Source: an uncultured Christensenella sp. (GTDB lineage: Bacteria; Bacillota; Clostridia; Christensenellales; Borkfalkiaceae). Taken from it: a DNA stretch of 64,000 nucleotides. Under the pieces are notes generated by a model. It saw only the letters and a program-made list of their open reading frames with translations. It made no database searches and was not told the origin of the DNA. This document shows, piece after piece, positions 43,099 through 51,611 of this stretch; position 1 is the stretch's first letter; each line of letters opens with the position of its first letter. The stretch is from assembly GCA_910578195.1 (NCBI GenBank), contig CAJTOY010000004.1:119475-183474 (forward strand), written 5' to 3'. Made by a program: the position numbers and the translations under genes.

Positions 43099-43136
43099 AA
43101 TAAAATATCAAACAAAAAACTTTCAAGGAGGAAAAT

Positions 43137-44777
43137 ATGAGAAAAACACTTATGGCGGCATTGCTGGCGATAGTTATGTGTTTGGCGGCTCTTTCGGGTT
43201 GTGCAATGGTGCGCGGCTTTGAAAAAGACGTTCAGGTCGTTCTTATGGTAAACGGCGAATATCGGGGCAGCTACACCGTCAACGCCTTCAACAATGCGAT
43301 TGTACCGGTTCCCGAAGCGCCGCAGGGCTTGATGTTCTACGGCTGGACGGCTGACGAAAACTGGGAAGAAAAGGGCGCGGCGAACGTTAAGGTTTCGGCG
43401 AATAAGGGGCTTATCCGCTATGACGACGTCAAGGACTACGCGGGCGAAAAGCTGAGCGTAACCCTCTATCCCGTGTTCAGTGAAATTCCGAGGCACGATA
43501 TTGCGATTGCCTGGTACGACAAGGCCGCAACCTCGGGTTTGAACAGCGCGGTTATAGACGGCTTTACTTCGAAGTTCTATGCGTTCCTTACCGAAAAGGG
43601 CTATGAAACTAAGGAAATGGATATTGTAATCCGTTCCTATGCGGGCAACGTAGGACCCACCTGCGAGGCAATCCGCGGCGACGGCGATATAGATATTATG
43701 ATAGGCTGGTCGAACGCCGACAACCTTACGGGTACGGGCGGTATGAAAGCGGGAATCGATTTCCTTGAAAACAACGGAAATATTTTCATTAATCCCGATT
43801 TCGAGAAGGGAGCGCGCTACGCCGCAAGGCTTTCGGACACCGAAATGTGCCACTTGGTCTACGACTGGATTTTGAACAACTATGCCGGCGAGGGCGGACC
43901 CAAACTCGACTATCTGTACGACGGCTCAACCGAGCCCGAACCCGAACCCGAACCTCCCGTAACGGACGGACCCGCGATAACCGAAACGCAGTTAAACGTT
44001 TCAATCTGGAATAACAATTTTACCTGGATTTCGGAAGCGCAAATCGAGAAGTTAAAGACCGACTTCACCGCCGAGCTTACAGGCAAGGGTGTTGACGTTT
44101 CGAAAGTAACAATAAACTGGACGGTCGAAACCGCGACCAAGGTCGCCGACCTCGTCGCGTCGGTAAACGCAGCGGGCAATATCGATATGGTAATAGGTTG
44201 CGGCAACAACGTAAACTCGGAAGGCAATCTTACAAATCTCGAAAAATATAAAATTCCCGCTTCGGAATATATGGCGGCAGACAGATTTGTTGCCGTGCTT
44301 CACGCCGATATACCTAATCAGCTTGCTGTTTTATTGTATGAGTTTATGACGGGAACGGGCTTCAAGCTTAAAGTAACCGAAACACAGTTAAACGTTTCAA
44401 TCTGGAACAACAACTTTACCTGGATTTCGGAAGCGCAAATCGAGAAGTTAAAGACCGACTTCACCGCCGAGCTTGCGGCAATGGGCGCGGACGTTTCGAA
44501 AATAACCATAAACTGGACGGTCGAAACCGCGACCAAGGTCGCCGACCTCGTCGCGTCGGTAAACGCAGCGGGCAATATCGATATGGTAATAGGCTGCGGC
44601 AACAACGTAAACTCGGAAGGCAATCTTACGAATCTGGTTAAATTTAAAATACCCGCTTCGGAATATATGGCGGCAGACAGATTTGTTGCCGTGCTTCATA
44701 AGGACGCGCCCAACCAGCTCGCCGTAATCTTGTACGAATTTATGACCGCCAGCGGTTTCACCGCTAACGCGGCGTAA
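43137..44777 (+). CDS. Lipoprotein with three related binding-type domains
   Basis: 546 residues. The signal peptide ends in LSGC, giving a lipid anchor. After a small beta domain with an FYGW motif (about 33-118, InlB-repeat-like), a first domain (about 125-265) contains DIDIMIGWSNADN. A Pro/Glu linker (EPEPEPEPPV) leads to two further copies (about 281-412 and 413-545), each with NIDMVIGCGNNVN and nearly identical to one another. The repeated alpha/beta pattern resembles solute-binding domains, but I cannot name a family. The two last copies arose by an in-frame tandem duplication of 396 bp. Confidence 0.7.
   Translation: MRKTLMAALLAIVMCLAALSGCAMVRGFEKDVQVVLMVNGEYRGSYTVNAFNNAIVPVPEAPQGLMFYGWTADENWEEKGAANVKVSANKGLIRYDDVKDYAGEKLSVTLYPVFSEIPRHDIAIAWYDKAATSGLNSAVIDGFTSKFYAFLTEKGYETKEMDIVIRSYAGNVGPTCEAIRGDGDIDIMIGWSNADNLTGTGGMKAGIDFLENNGNIFINPDFEKGARYAARLSDTEMCHLVYDWILNNYAGEGGPKLDYLYDGSTEPEPEPEPPVTDGPAITETQLNVSIWNNNFTWISEAQIEKLKTDFTAELTGKGVDVSKVTINWTVETATKVADLVASVNAAGNIDMVIGCGNNVNSEGNLTNLEKYKIPASEYMAADRFVAVLHADIPNQLAVLLYEFMTGTGFKLKVTETQLNVSIWNNNFTWISEAQIEKLKTDFTAELAAMGADVSKITINWTVETATKVADLVASVNAAGNIDMVIGCGNNVNSEGNLTNLVKFKIPASEYMAADRFVAVLHKDAPNQLAVILYEFMTASGFTANAA
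43981..44772 (+). repeat. 396-bp in-frame tandem duplication
   Basis: Bases 43981-44376 and 44377-44772 are two head-to-tail copies, near-identical over long stretches even at silent positions. The period is exactly 132 codons. The duplication therefore looks recent and could expand or contract by recombination. Confidence 0.9.
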
Positions 44778-44788
44778 GGAGGGAAAAT

Positions 44789-47239
44789 ATGTATTTGAAA
44801 GGTAAATTATTAAATGCCGCGGCTATATGTTTATATGTGTTTACCGCGCTTTGGTTTGTCGTTACGGCGTGCTTCTTCGCACTTTCGAATAACTGGTACT
44901 GGGCGTTTCTGATTTTCGCGCTCATAAGCCTTTACGACGGGTTCGTGATAACTTCCGTCCGCCGGAAAATGAGCGGCGTGATTTTGGAAAAGGGTGAAAA
45001 TACAAAGCTGCTCGTCTGCTGGATACTCAGCATCGTGTGTATACCCGCGTTCATACTTTGCGCGTTGGCATATTTCCGCAAAACAGAGGACGAAATCATC
45101 GTCCGCAGAAACGTGGAAACGGAAGAGAAGGAAGAGGTCGAAAAGCCCGCGGGCAAACCCCGTTTCTATAAGGCGAAGTGCTTTATCACCATGTGCGTAG
45201 CGTTTGGTATAATCCTCGTTTCAAGCTTCTCGGCAATGTGCTTCGAAACCTCGGGCTTCTCCGTAAAGGTTTCCGACTTCACGCTGACCCGCGAAATGAC
45301 TTTGTCCTATAACGAGGGTAAAATTCACGGCAAGCAGTACGCGATTCCCATGACCGAAACCGAAGACGGCAAACAGCGAGAAACCTCGTATTCGGTTACA
45401 ATGTACAAACCCGCTTCGGCGACCGAGGAAAATCCCGCCGCCGTCGTGTTCGTGCTCCCCGGCTTCACCCGTACAAAAGCCACTATGGCGCAGTACTGTA
45501 TCGAGCTTTCGAGAAGGGGCGCGGTGGTGTTCTGTTCCGACCCCGGCGGTCAGGGCGGCACAACCGAAAATTCGTCCGCGGGCGCGCACGGCATAGAGTA
45601 CCTCGTGCAGTACGTCTACAACAACTCAGACGACTTCAAATTCTGCGATAAAAACCGCTTCGGCGCGGTCGGTCATTCGCAGGGCGGCGGCAACGTCTGC
45701 CAGCTCGCCTCCGATATGGCGGGTTCGAGCTTTGAGGACAGTATCATAAAGTCCGTTTATAACTCGGGCTATATCAAGACCTCGGCGGCGAACAGATTTA
45801 AAAACTTCAATTGCAACGCGGCCATGTCCTATGCGTACTACGACGAGGGCGCGTACCGCTATCAGACAGATTCGAGCGCGTTCGAGGTTATCGGATTACG
45901 TTTCATAAACGAAGTAAACAAGGCTCCCAACAACTATGAAGAGGTTGTTTACGACTACGGCTACGGCGATATGTCGAACGGCACTTACAGAATAATCCAC
46001 AGAGAAAAAATCAACCACTGTTTCGAAATGTACGACAGGGTCAGCATTGCAAATACGGTTGATTTCTTTAACGAAAGCCTTAATATAGGCTCGGATATGG
46101 GCGGTATGAGCCAGATTTGGTTCGGCAAGGAATTTTCCACGGGCGTAGCGCTTGCGGCGGCGTTCACGTTCATACTTGCGCTCTGCGGCGTGCTTATGAA
46201 AACTCCTTTCTTTGCAACCCTTAAAAACGGCGGAAAGGTCAAGGCTGCGGCAAGCGCGGACGAAACGGTTGACGGTGCGGTCGTTCAACCCGTTGAAAGC
46301 GCGTCCGTGCAGACTGTGGCGGGGGCGAAGCCCGTTGTTTCCAAGACGGAGCAAAATAAGACGGTCGCGCATAAGATTATATTCTGGTCGTGTATGCTGT
46401 TGACCGCAATAATAGCCTGCCTCGACTATATCCCCCTTGCAAATTTGTCAATCGAAATATTCCCCACGAGCAACCTCGCAAGCGTGTTCACGTTTGTATT
46501 CCCCGCGCGTATGGTTAACGCTATTCTGCTTTGGGCGCTTATAAACGGCGCGATAGGGCTTGCGATATTCTTCGCGACGACGGCGATAGAAAACCTCTAC
46601 GAGTACACTATGTATAAGGTAAAAGGAATTCAGCCGCACTACGAGTGGTCGAAATTTGCGGATATAAAAATCCGCGGCAACGGTCCGAAAAACGTGGTTT
46701 TCAACGTTTTGAAGAGCTTGCTTCTCGCAGTGATAATGTTCGGCGCGTTCTATTTCCTCGTTCAGCTTTGCTACTGGATTTTCCATCAGGATTTCAGATT
46801 TATGCTTATTTCGGCGGCTCCGCTCAATGCGAGAATGTTTGTGACCGCGCTCGAATATATGCCGATTATTTTCGTGTTCTATATTTCGAACTCAATCAGA
46901 GTAAATTGCAGCATAGGCAGAGAGGGCTGGAAGGAGTGGAAGGTTCTGCTCGTCGGCGGGCTTGCCAACAGCCTCGGGCTCGCGTTTATATTGCTTATCA
47001 ATTACGTTTGCTACTTCGTGACGGGCGCGCCCTTCTACGGCAACTGGGGCAGCGGCAACAACGAGGTCTGGCTGTTCGTCAACATGGTATTCGGACTTGT
47101 CGTAATGATGTTTATTCTGCCTATATTCAACAGACTGTTCTACAAGATGACCGGCAATGTATGGGTAGGCGCAATCGCGTGCTGTATGATTTTCATAATG
47201 ATGACAATCTCGGCTTCGGTAACCTATATACCTATGTAA
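44789..47239 (+). CDS. Polytopic membrane protein with alpha/beta-hydrolase domain
   Basis: 816 residues. Three to four membrane helices at the N-terminus (10-32, 36-54, 72-92 and about 130-152) are followed by an extracytoplasmic alpha/beta hydrolase domain (about 215-440). There the nucleophile Ser297 lies in VGHSQGGG, with FVLPGFTRTK as the oxyanion region and DPGGQGG nearby. A further six or so helices (about 455-815) follow. The fusion of a hydrolase to a large membrane domain suggests an enzyme working on lipid-linked or surface substrates, or an acyl-transfer role; this is inference. It lies 12 bases after the repeat lipoprotein gene, with AAGGAGGG upstream. Confidence 0.75.
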   Translation: MYLKGKLLNAAAICLYVFTALWFVVTACFFALSNNWYWAFLIFALISLYDGFVITSVRRKMSGVILEKGENTKLLVCWILSIVCIPAFILCALAYFRKTEDEIIVRRNVETEEKEEVEKPAGKPRFYKAKCFITMCVAFGIILVSSFSAMCFETSGFSVKVSDFTLTREMTLSYNEGKIHGKQYAIPMTETEDGKQRETSYSVTMYKPASATEENPAAVVFVLPGFTRTKATMAQYCIELSRRGAVVFCSDPGGQGGTTENSSAGAHGIEYLVQYVYNNSDDFKFCDKNRFGAVGHSQGGGNVCQLASDMAGSSFEDSIIKSVYNSGYIKTSAANRFKNFNCNAAMSYAYYDEGAYRYQTDSSAFEVIGLRFINEVNKAPNNYEEVVYDYGYGDMSNGTYRIIHREKINHCFEMYDRVSIANTVDFFNESLNIGSDMGGMSQIWFGKEFSTGVALAAAFTFILALCGVLMKTPFFATLKNGGKVKAAASADETVDGAVVQPVESASVQTVAGAKPVVSKTEQNKTVAHKIIFWSCMLLTAIIACLDYIPLANLSIEIFPTSNLASVFTFVFPARMVNAILLWALINGAIGLAIFFATTAIENLYEYTMYKVKGIQPHYEWSKFADIKIRGNGPKNVVFNVLKSLLLAVIMFGAFYFLVQLCYWIFHQDFRFMLISAAPLNARMFVTALEYMPIIFVFYISNSIRVNCSIGREGWKEWKVLLVGGLANSLGLAFILLINYVCYFVTGAPFYGNWGSGNNEVWLFVNMVFGLVVMMFILPIFNRLFYKMTGNVWVGAIACCMIFIMMTISASVTYIPM

Positions 47240-47242
47240 CAA

Positions 47243-47280
47243 AATAAAAAAGCAGACCTCATGGTCTGCTTTTTTTATTT
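47243..47280 (+). terminator. Terminator of the envelope cluster
   Basis: A long stem (47243-47258 with 47263-47278, loop TCAT) ending in a T-run follows the membrane hydrolase gene. Confidence 0.88.
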
Positions 47281-47321
47281 GTTTCAATATTCCGTCAATA
47301 TAAAAACTTTAAAGCAACGAT

Positions 47322-47362
47322 TTTAAAAAATAGCAAGTAGCCGTTCAAGCTACTTGCTATTT
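47322..47362 (-). terminator. Terminator of the small unknown gene
   Basis: A perfect 14-bp stem (47328-47341 with 47349-47362) followed by TTTT on the minus strand lies directly after the stop codon of the gene at 47361-47864. Confidence 0.85.
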
Positions 47363-47864
47363 AGTTAAAGTACCCGCCTGTCAAAAGCGTATAAATACGA
47401 TTATGCACGTCTTTATTTATAATGCGCATCGTTGCGTCGTTCAGAACACAACCATTTTGACAACATTCGTTGAACTTGCCCGCCAGCACATAGTTTGCAT
47501 AACTCTGGTTCGCGCGTATTTTTTCGGCTTGAACGGCGGTATCCCAATTTGTTCCGAAAAACAACCCGAACATGATATCTTGCAAATATCTTATGAATTT
47601 AAGCTGCAATTCTTTTGGTACGCTGTTTATAAGTTTATCGAGCGTAGCTTTATTCGTTAAATCCGCATCGGGAAAAGAATCGATATATCGCTGCAATTCT
47701 CTAACATTTTTTAGCTTGGTTCGTACCGTATTATAAATTATACGATAAAAATTTCGGTCCATCTGCACGCATTCTGCATGAAAATCCTCTAATCGCGTAT
47801 TGCGATAGACATAGTGGGTTATGCTCAATGCCATGATTCTTCGACCTTTTTCGTCGTTATACAT
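47361..47864 (-). CDS. Unknown small protein downstream of tRNA genes
   Basis: 167 residues from the ATG at 47864 (CGGAG upstream). A longer in-frame reading into tRNA-Glu is rejected because its first residues simply translate the tRNA tail. The protein is mostly helical, with the phrases SITHYVYRNTRLEDFHAE at the start and four cysteines including CCQNGC near 139-144. I know no family for it. It is AT-rich compared with its surroundings and sits at the 3' end of a tRNA cluster, a common insertion point for acquired genes. Confidence 0.7.
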   Translation of the reverse strand: MYNDEKGRRIMALSITHYVYRNTRLEDFHAECVQMDRNFYRIIYNTVRTKLKNVRELQRYIDSFPDADLTNKATLDKLINSVPKELQLKFIRYLQDIMFGLFFGTNWDTAVQAEKIRANQSYANYVLAGKFNECCQNGCVLNDATMRIINKDVHNRIYTLLTGGYFN

Positions 47865-47884
47865 ATGGTTTCTCCGTTGTAAAT

Positions 47885-47924
47885 AAAGGCGAATCCGTCT
47901 CCTAATGGAAACGGGTTCGCCTTT
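47885..47924 (-). terminator. Hairpin after tRNA-Glu
   Basis: A stem of about 13 bp with one mismatch (47885-47898 with 47911-47924) and TTTATTT on the minus strand ends the tRNA transcript and precedes the unknown gene. Confidence 0.75.
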
Positions 47925-47932
47925 AACTTGTT

Positions 47933-48007
47933 TGGTGACCCGTGCGGGAATCGAACCCACGATACCACCGTGAAAGGGTGATGTCTTAACCTCTTGACCA
48001 ACGGGCC
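47933..48007 (-). tRNA. tRNA-Glu (anticodon UUC)
   Basis: A 75-nt cloverleaf including the encoded CCA (47933-47935); the anticodon loop reads CTTTCAC, giving TTC. The acceptor stem is 48001-48007 with 47937-47943. Confidence 0.96.
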
Positions 48008-48046
48008 TTATAAATATGTAAATCGCTTTGAAAGCGGAATTTTCTT

Positions 48047-48124
48047 TGGTAGCGACGGGTGGATTCGAACCGCCGACCTGCCGGGTATGAACCGGCCGCT
48101 ATAGACCAACTAAGCTACGTCGCC
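48047..48124 (-). tRNA. tRNA with CAU anticodon (elongator Met, possibly Ile2)
   Basis: A 78-nt cloverleaf with encoded CCA (48047-48049) and anticodon CAT in the loop TTCATAC. Position 1 pairs with 72 (G-T), unlike the initiator. tilS lies 3.5 kb away and modifies CAU tRNAs to read AUA, so an Ile2 identity cannot be excluded by eye, though elongator Met is the default. Confidence 0.9.
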
Positions 48125-48133
48125 ATTAAGTTG

Positions 48134-48164
48134 AAACGCGTATATACTTCGCAATACTTTGTTT
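48134..48164. repeat. Dispersed 31-bp intergenic motif, copy 2
   Basis: It matches 34150-34180 at 27 of 31 positions. It lies in the 164-base gap between two tRNA genes; the rest of that gap (48165-48288) shows only weak hairpins and nothing I recognise. Confidence 0.5.
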
Positions 48165-48288
48165 CCCTTGGGTCATTTACTTCAATGTAAATTCTCCTTC
48201 GGGAATACTCGCTTTTCGTGTCCTGCTTGTATCTCCCCGTTTCAGATGATGGTATCGGCGGTGTTAACCGCATAACCGTTATTTTTTT

Positions 48289-48366
<78 letters not shown>

Positions 48367-48393
48367 ATAACTGCCTTGTCATAAGGCTTTCTT

Positions 48394-48422
48394 ATTCTAT
48401 TAAATAAAAAAGATTTTGTCAA
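48394..48422 (-). promoter_or_regulatory. Promoter of the tRNA cluster
   Basis: On the minus strand TTGACA (48422-48417), 17 bases and TAGAAT (48399-48394) point at tRNA-fMet. Confidence 0.75.
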
Positions 48423-48457
48423 CTGTTTTTGTACGGTTTGACAAATATTTTTACGAC

Positions 48458-48691
48458 TTACAGCTTTTTTTCGATTTCCCTTATCACTTGCTCCATTTTG
48501 ACGTTCAAAGCGCAGCACAGTCTGTAAAACGTTTCGAGCGTGGGCTTGCGCTGACCGCGTTCGATGGCGCTTAAATGCGTTCTGCCGATATCCGCAAGTC
48601 CGCTGAGCACTTCTTGCGAAACACCCTTCTTGTTTCTGAAATTCGATATTACCTCGCCAACTATTTTTCCGTCGAGTGTGGGTATATACAT
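48458..48691 (-). CDS. XRE-family HTH regulator
   Basis: 77 residues, a stand-alone Cro/C1-type DNA-binding domain (ISNFRNKKGVSQEVLSGLADIGRTHLSAIERGQRKPTLETFYRLCCALNV). No sensor domain is attached. It diverges from the large InlB-repeat lipoprotein gene. Repeated ATTGAATAC motifs in the shared promoter region are likely its operators. GGAAGTG precedes the ATG. It is intact, unlike the two XRE remnants elsewhere in the window. Confidence 0.9.
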   Translation of the reverse strand: MYIPTLDGKIVGEVISNFRNKKGVSQEVLSGLADIGRTHLSAIERGQRKPTLETFYRLCCALNVKMEQVIREIEKKL

Positions 48692-48729
48692 TTTTTCACT
48701 TCCGTTTATCTGATTTCTATTATGTTAAT

Positions 48730-48788
48730 TTGAATATGCGACAAAATTGAATACATATGTTGACAATTGAATACTTATGTGTTAAAAT
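48730..48788 (+). promoter_or_regulatory. Promoter with repeated operators for the XRE regulator
   Basis: TTGACA (48760-48765) and TAAAAT (48783-48788) are 17 bases apart. TTGAATA occurs three times (48730, 48747, 48767); the last two extend to ATTGAATAC-A/T-TATGT with a 20-base period and overlap the -35 and spacer. Binding there would block the lipoprotein promoter. Confidence 0.65.
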
Positions 48789-48816
48789 TAACGAAATTAA
48801 ATACGGAGGAATTTCA

Positions 48817-51513
48817 ATGAAAAAAACTTATTTGACGGCAATGTTATGCGTGGCGCTTTGCGTGTGCGCTGTGTTTTTCTCGCTGGGGCTTACGGCTTGC
48901 GGTGAAAAAATCAACGAATACAGTGTTGAATTCGTAATAGCCGCCGACGAAAATTTCACTAAGACGGTAAAAGAGGGCGAAGCGCTTGACGAGCCCGACG
49001 CGCCGACGCGCGGCGGATATTCTTTTGTCGGCTGGGCTAAGGACGAAAAGGGTTCGGCGCCGTGGATATTCGCGGCTGACCGCGTCAATTCGGACTTGAC
49101 CCTTTACGCGGTATGGGCGAAGCTGTATACCGTAACGCTCGACGCAAACGGCGGTAATTTCGCGCAAGGCGTTTCGGTTAGCAAACAAAGCCTCGCGGAA
49201 AATTCGACGGTTACTGCTCCGGACGAGCCCAAAAAAGAGGGCTGCAAATTTACGGGCTGGGCGTACGACGCGCGCGGAACGCAAGTCTGGAACATCAACC
49301 AGAATAAGGTGACGGGCGATATCACTCTCTACGCAGTATGGGCGAAAAAATTCGATATTATTTTCAACGCCGACGGCGGGGAATTCGAAAATGCGCCAGA
49401 GGGCGGCGAGGCGACGGAGGGCGGATATAAATTCGTTTACGCCCACGGCGATTATCTTGCGGAAATTTCCGCGCCGAAAAAGCACAACTATATTTTCAAG
49501 GGTTGGTTCGCGGACGGCAAGAAGTGGGATTTCGAGACGAGCACCGTCGACGGCGAAACAATTCTTAAAGCGCAATGGGAGGAGGTTTATGCCGATTACG
49601 AGGTGACCTTCAAACTCAACTACGAAGGCGCGGCGGACGTCGTCAGGACGACCGAAAACGGGCTTGCCGTTTACGAGCCCGACGAAAGAGAGGGCTACAC
49701 CTTTAACGGTTGGTGGTACGGAACTGTCAAGGACGGAAAATTGACCCTTACCGAGCGCTTCGACGCGACCGTGCGTTTGACGGAGGATACGACCCTTTAC
49801 GCCGACTGGATAGACGAAACCAAAATAATAAAGGTGCTTTCAACCCCGCAAATTTCCCGCGAGGCAAACACCTTTTCATGGAAGCCGATAGAGGGCGCGA
49901 CAAAATATACTGTTCAGGTAAGACAGGGAAACGAGGTTCTGAACACTTACGTTACAGAAAGCACGACGTGGAGCTTTGCCTCTTCCAACAAATACTCCGC
50001 GGGCGTGACCTACGGCGTATATGTCAATGCCGTGGGTAATAACGTCAACACGATAACCTCCGGCTGGGGTTCGTCGAGCTATCTTTACAGAACGCTGTCC
50101 GCGCCAAAGGTCAGCTTCGATATTACGACGAGCTTGCTTTCGTGGTCGGCTGTCGGCAATGCTGCGGGCTATAAACTTTACATAAATAACGAGCAAATCA
50201 CGAAAGACGTAAAGAATTATTCCTACGATATGAGCGGATACGAGGCGGGCGCTTACACGGTAAGGGTCGAAACCGTCGCGCCGTCGGGGTATCAGAACTC
50301 GCAGACGACCGTGTCGGTAGTGCAGTATAAAATTCTGGCGCCCGAGGTTTCTGTCTTGTTGAACGAGGAAACGAACGGCTATAAGGTGACCGTATCGGAG
50401 ACGGGGCAAGCCGATTTGTACATAATCGAGATTGACGGCGAACCCTTTAAAACGGTGAGAAAGGACGAGAATTTCACTTCCGAAAGCCTGAATTTTGAAT
50501 TCCCCTTCGACGGAGAAATCTGGGAGAACGGCAAATTCGGTTTCAGCGTCCGCGCGGAAAACGCGGGAAGTTATTATATCGGCTCGGCGGCAAGCGAAGT
50601 TGCAATCGCGAAGCCCGTTAACGTTAAAATTGCCGTCAGCGGCGCGGAGGGCGAAAACGCCTTTGAGTTAAGCGGAAAAACCTTTAATACCTCGCTTGCG
50701 GAAACGGCGGAATATACGGTGACCTTCGATATGAACGGCGGAAGCGGCTCAATCAATCCGCAGACGGTGACGGGAAATAAGCCGCTTGTCTACCCTTATA
50801 GCAAGCCAACGAGGAGCGGGTTTATTTTCAGAGGCTGGTTCACTACGCCCGAGTGCGAAACCGTTTTTGACTTTACACAAAAGCTGAACAAAGACGTAAC
50901 GCTTTACGCGGGCTGGTTTGAAATGGTGACAAACGTTTATGCTTCGCATATCGTGTGCCCAACAAGCAGCACAAGCTGGAACACAATATCAATCGGAACC
51001 TCAAAATATTCATGTATGTATTTTTCGGTATTAAACTCGGGGACGATTAAATTTCAATTAGACCTTGCCACCCAGAGTAATTACGTGTACTTTGCGATTG
51101 AAGAAGCAGTGGAACAAAGCTCAATCGAAGGGGGGAAATGGAACAGTAATTCAACGGTATTTACCGCAGACGTAAATGCGGGAGATGTTATACGCGTAAG
51201 GGCGATAGTGCACTCGGGTAATTCTAATACGTTCGGGTGTAAGGTAACCGACGTCAACGGTCGTGCATATGACAACATTCCTAAGGACGGCGGAACGGTA
51301 GAGGGAGGTTATCTCTATGCCGAAGAAAAGGAGTGCGTAAATGTCGACAACCTTTTAATGGCCGGGCAGTCCGTGACGCTTACCGCAAAGCGCGTATACG
51401 GCAAGAAATTCAAGGGCTGGTACGCGGGCGACAATTGCATCTCGACAGATATGATTGTAACCGTCACACCGGAAGAGGACATTACCTACACAGCCACATA
51501 TGAAACAGAATAA
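48817..51513 (+). CDS. Large lipoprotein with InlB-type repeats
   Basis: 898 residues from the ATG at 48817, after GGAGGA; an upstream in-frame start overlaps the promoter. The signal peptide ends in LTAC, giving a lipid anchor. At least five Listeria-Bacteroides (InlB B/Flg_new) repeats are visible by their GGYSFVGWA/ GWFA / LYAVWAK phrases: four in residues 30-350 and one near 655-725. Between them is a region with fibronectin-like beta strands (ISREANTFSWKPIEGATKYTVQV and two similar units). The C-terminus has another beta-rich module and an Flg_new-like end. It is probably a surface adhesin. Control by the divergent XRE protein is likely. Confidence 0.82.
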   Translation: MKKTYLTAMLCVALCVCAVFFSLGLTACGEKINEYSVEFVIAADENFTKTVKEGEALDEPDAPTRGGYSFVGWAKDEKGSAPWIFAADRVNSDLTLYAVWAKLYTVTLDANGGNFAQGVSVSKQSLAENSTVTAPDEPKKEGCKFTGWAYDARGTQVWNINQNKVTGDITLYAVWAKKFDIIFNADGGEFENAPEGGEATEGGYKFVYAHGDYLAEISAPKKHNYIFKGWFADGKKWDFETSTVDGETILKAQWEEVYADYEVTFKLNYEGAADVVRTTENGLAVYEPDEREGYTFNGWWYGTVKDGKLTLTERFDATVRLTEDTTLYADWIDETKIIKVLSTPQISREANTFSWKPIEGATKYTVQVRQGNEVLNTYVTESTTWSFASSNKYSAGVTYGVYVNAVGNNVNTITSGWGSSSYLYRTLSAPKVSFDITTSLLSWSAVGNAAGYKLYINNEQITKDVKNYSYDMSGYEAGAYTVRVETVAPSGYQNSQTTVSVVQYKILAPEVSVLLNEETNGYKVTVSETGQADLYIIEIDGEPFKTVRKDENFTSESLNFEFPFDGEIWENGKFGFSVRAENAGSYYIGSAASEVAIAKPVNVKIAVSGAEGENAFELSGKTFNTSLAETAEYTVTFDMNGGSGSINPQTVTGNKPLVYPYSKPTRSGFIFRGWFTTPECETVFDFTQKLNKDVTLYAGWFEMVTNVYASHIVCPTSSTSWNTISIGTSKYSCMYFSVLNSGTIKFQLDLATQSNYVYFAIEEAVEQSSIEGGKWNSNSTVFTADVNAGDVIRVRAIVHSGNSNTFGCKVTDVNGRAYDNIPKDGGTVEGGYLYAEEKECVNVDNLLMAGQSVTLTAKRVYGKKFKGWYAGDNCISTDMIVTVTPEEDITYTATYETE

Positions 51514-51516
51514 AGT

Positions 51517-51550
51517 TGCGCCGCCGCTGATTTCAGCGGCGGCGCATTTG
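51517..51550 (+). terminator. Hairpin after the InlB-repeat gene
   Basis: A perfect 14-bp GC-rich repeat (51517-51530 with 51533-51546) follows the stop codon; the T-run is short (ATTTG). Confidence 0.7.
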
Positions 51551-51576
51551 TATGTAAAAATATTTTTCGCGAAGTC

Positions 51577-51605
51577 TTGCAATGGGATTTTTTATATGCT
51601 ATAAT
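51577..51605 (+). promoter_or_regulatory. Promoter of tilS, leaderless arrangement
   Basis: TTGCAA (51577-51582), 17 bases and TATAAT (51600-51605). The seventh base after TATAAT is the A of the tilS ATG (51612). Confidence 0.8.
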
Positions 51606-51611
51606 CAAAAT

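Noticed and set aside
43981..44772. CRISPR or other regularly spaced array
   Set aside because: The repetition is a coding tandem duplication in a lipoprotein; no CRISPR array or cas gene was found in the window.
47865..47960. Extension of the small unknown gene into tRNA-Glu
   Set aside because: Its first residues are simply the translated tRNA 3' end and terminator.
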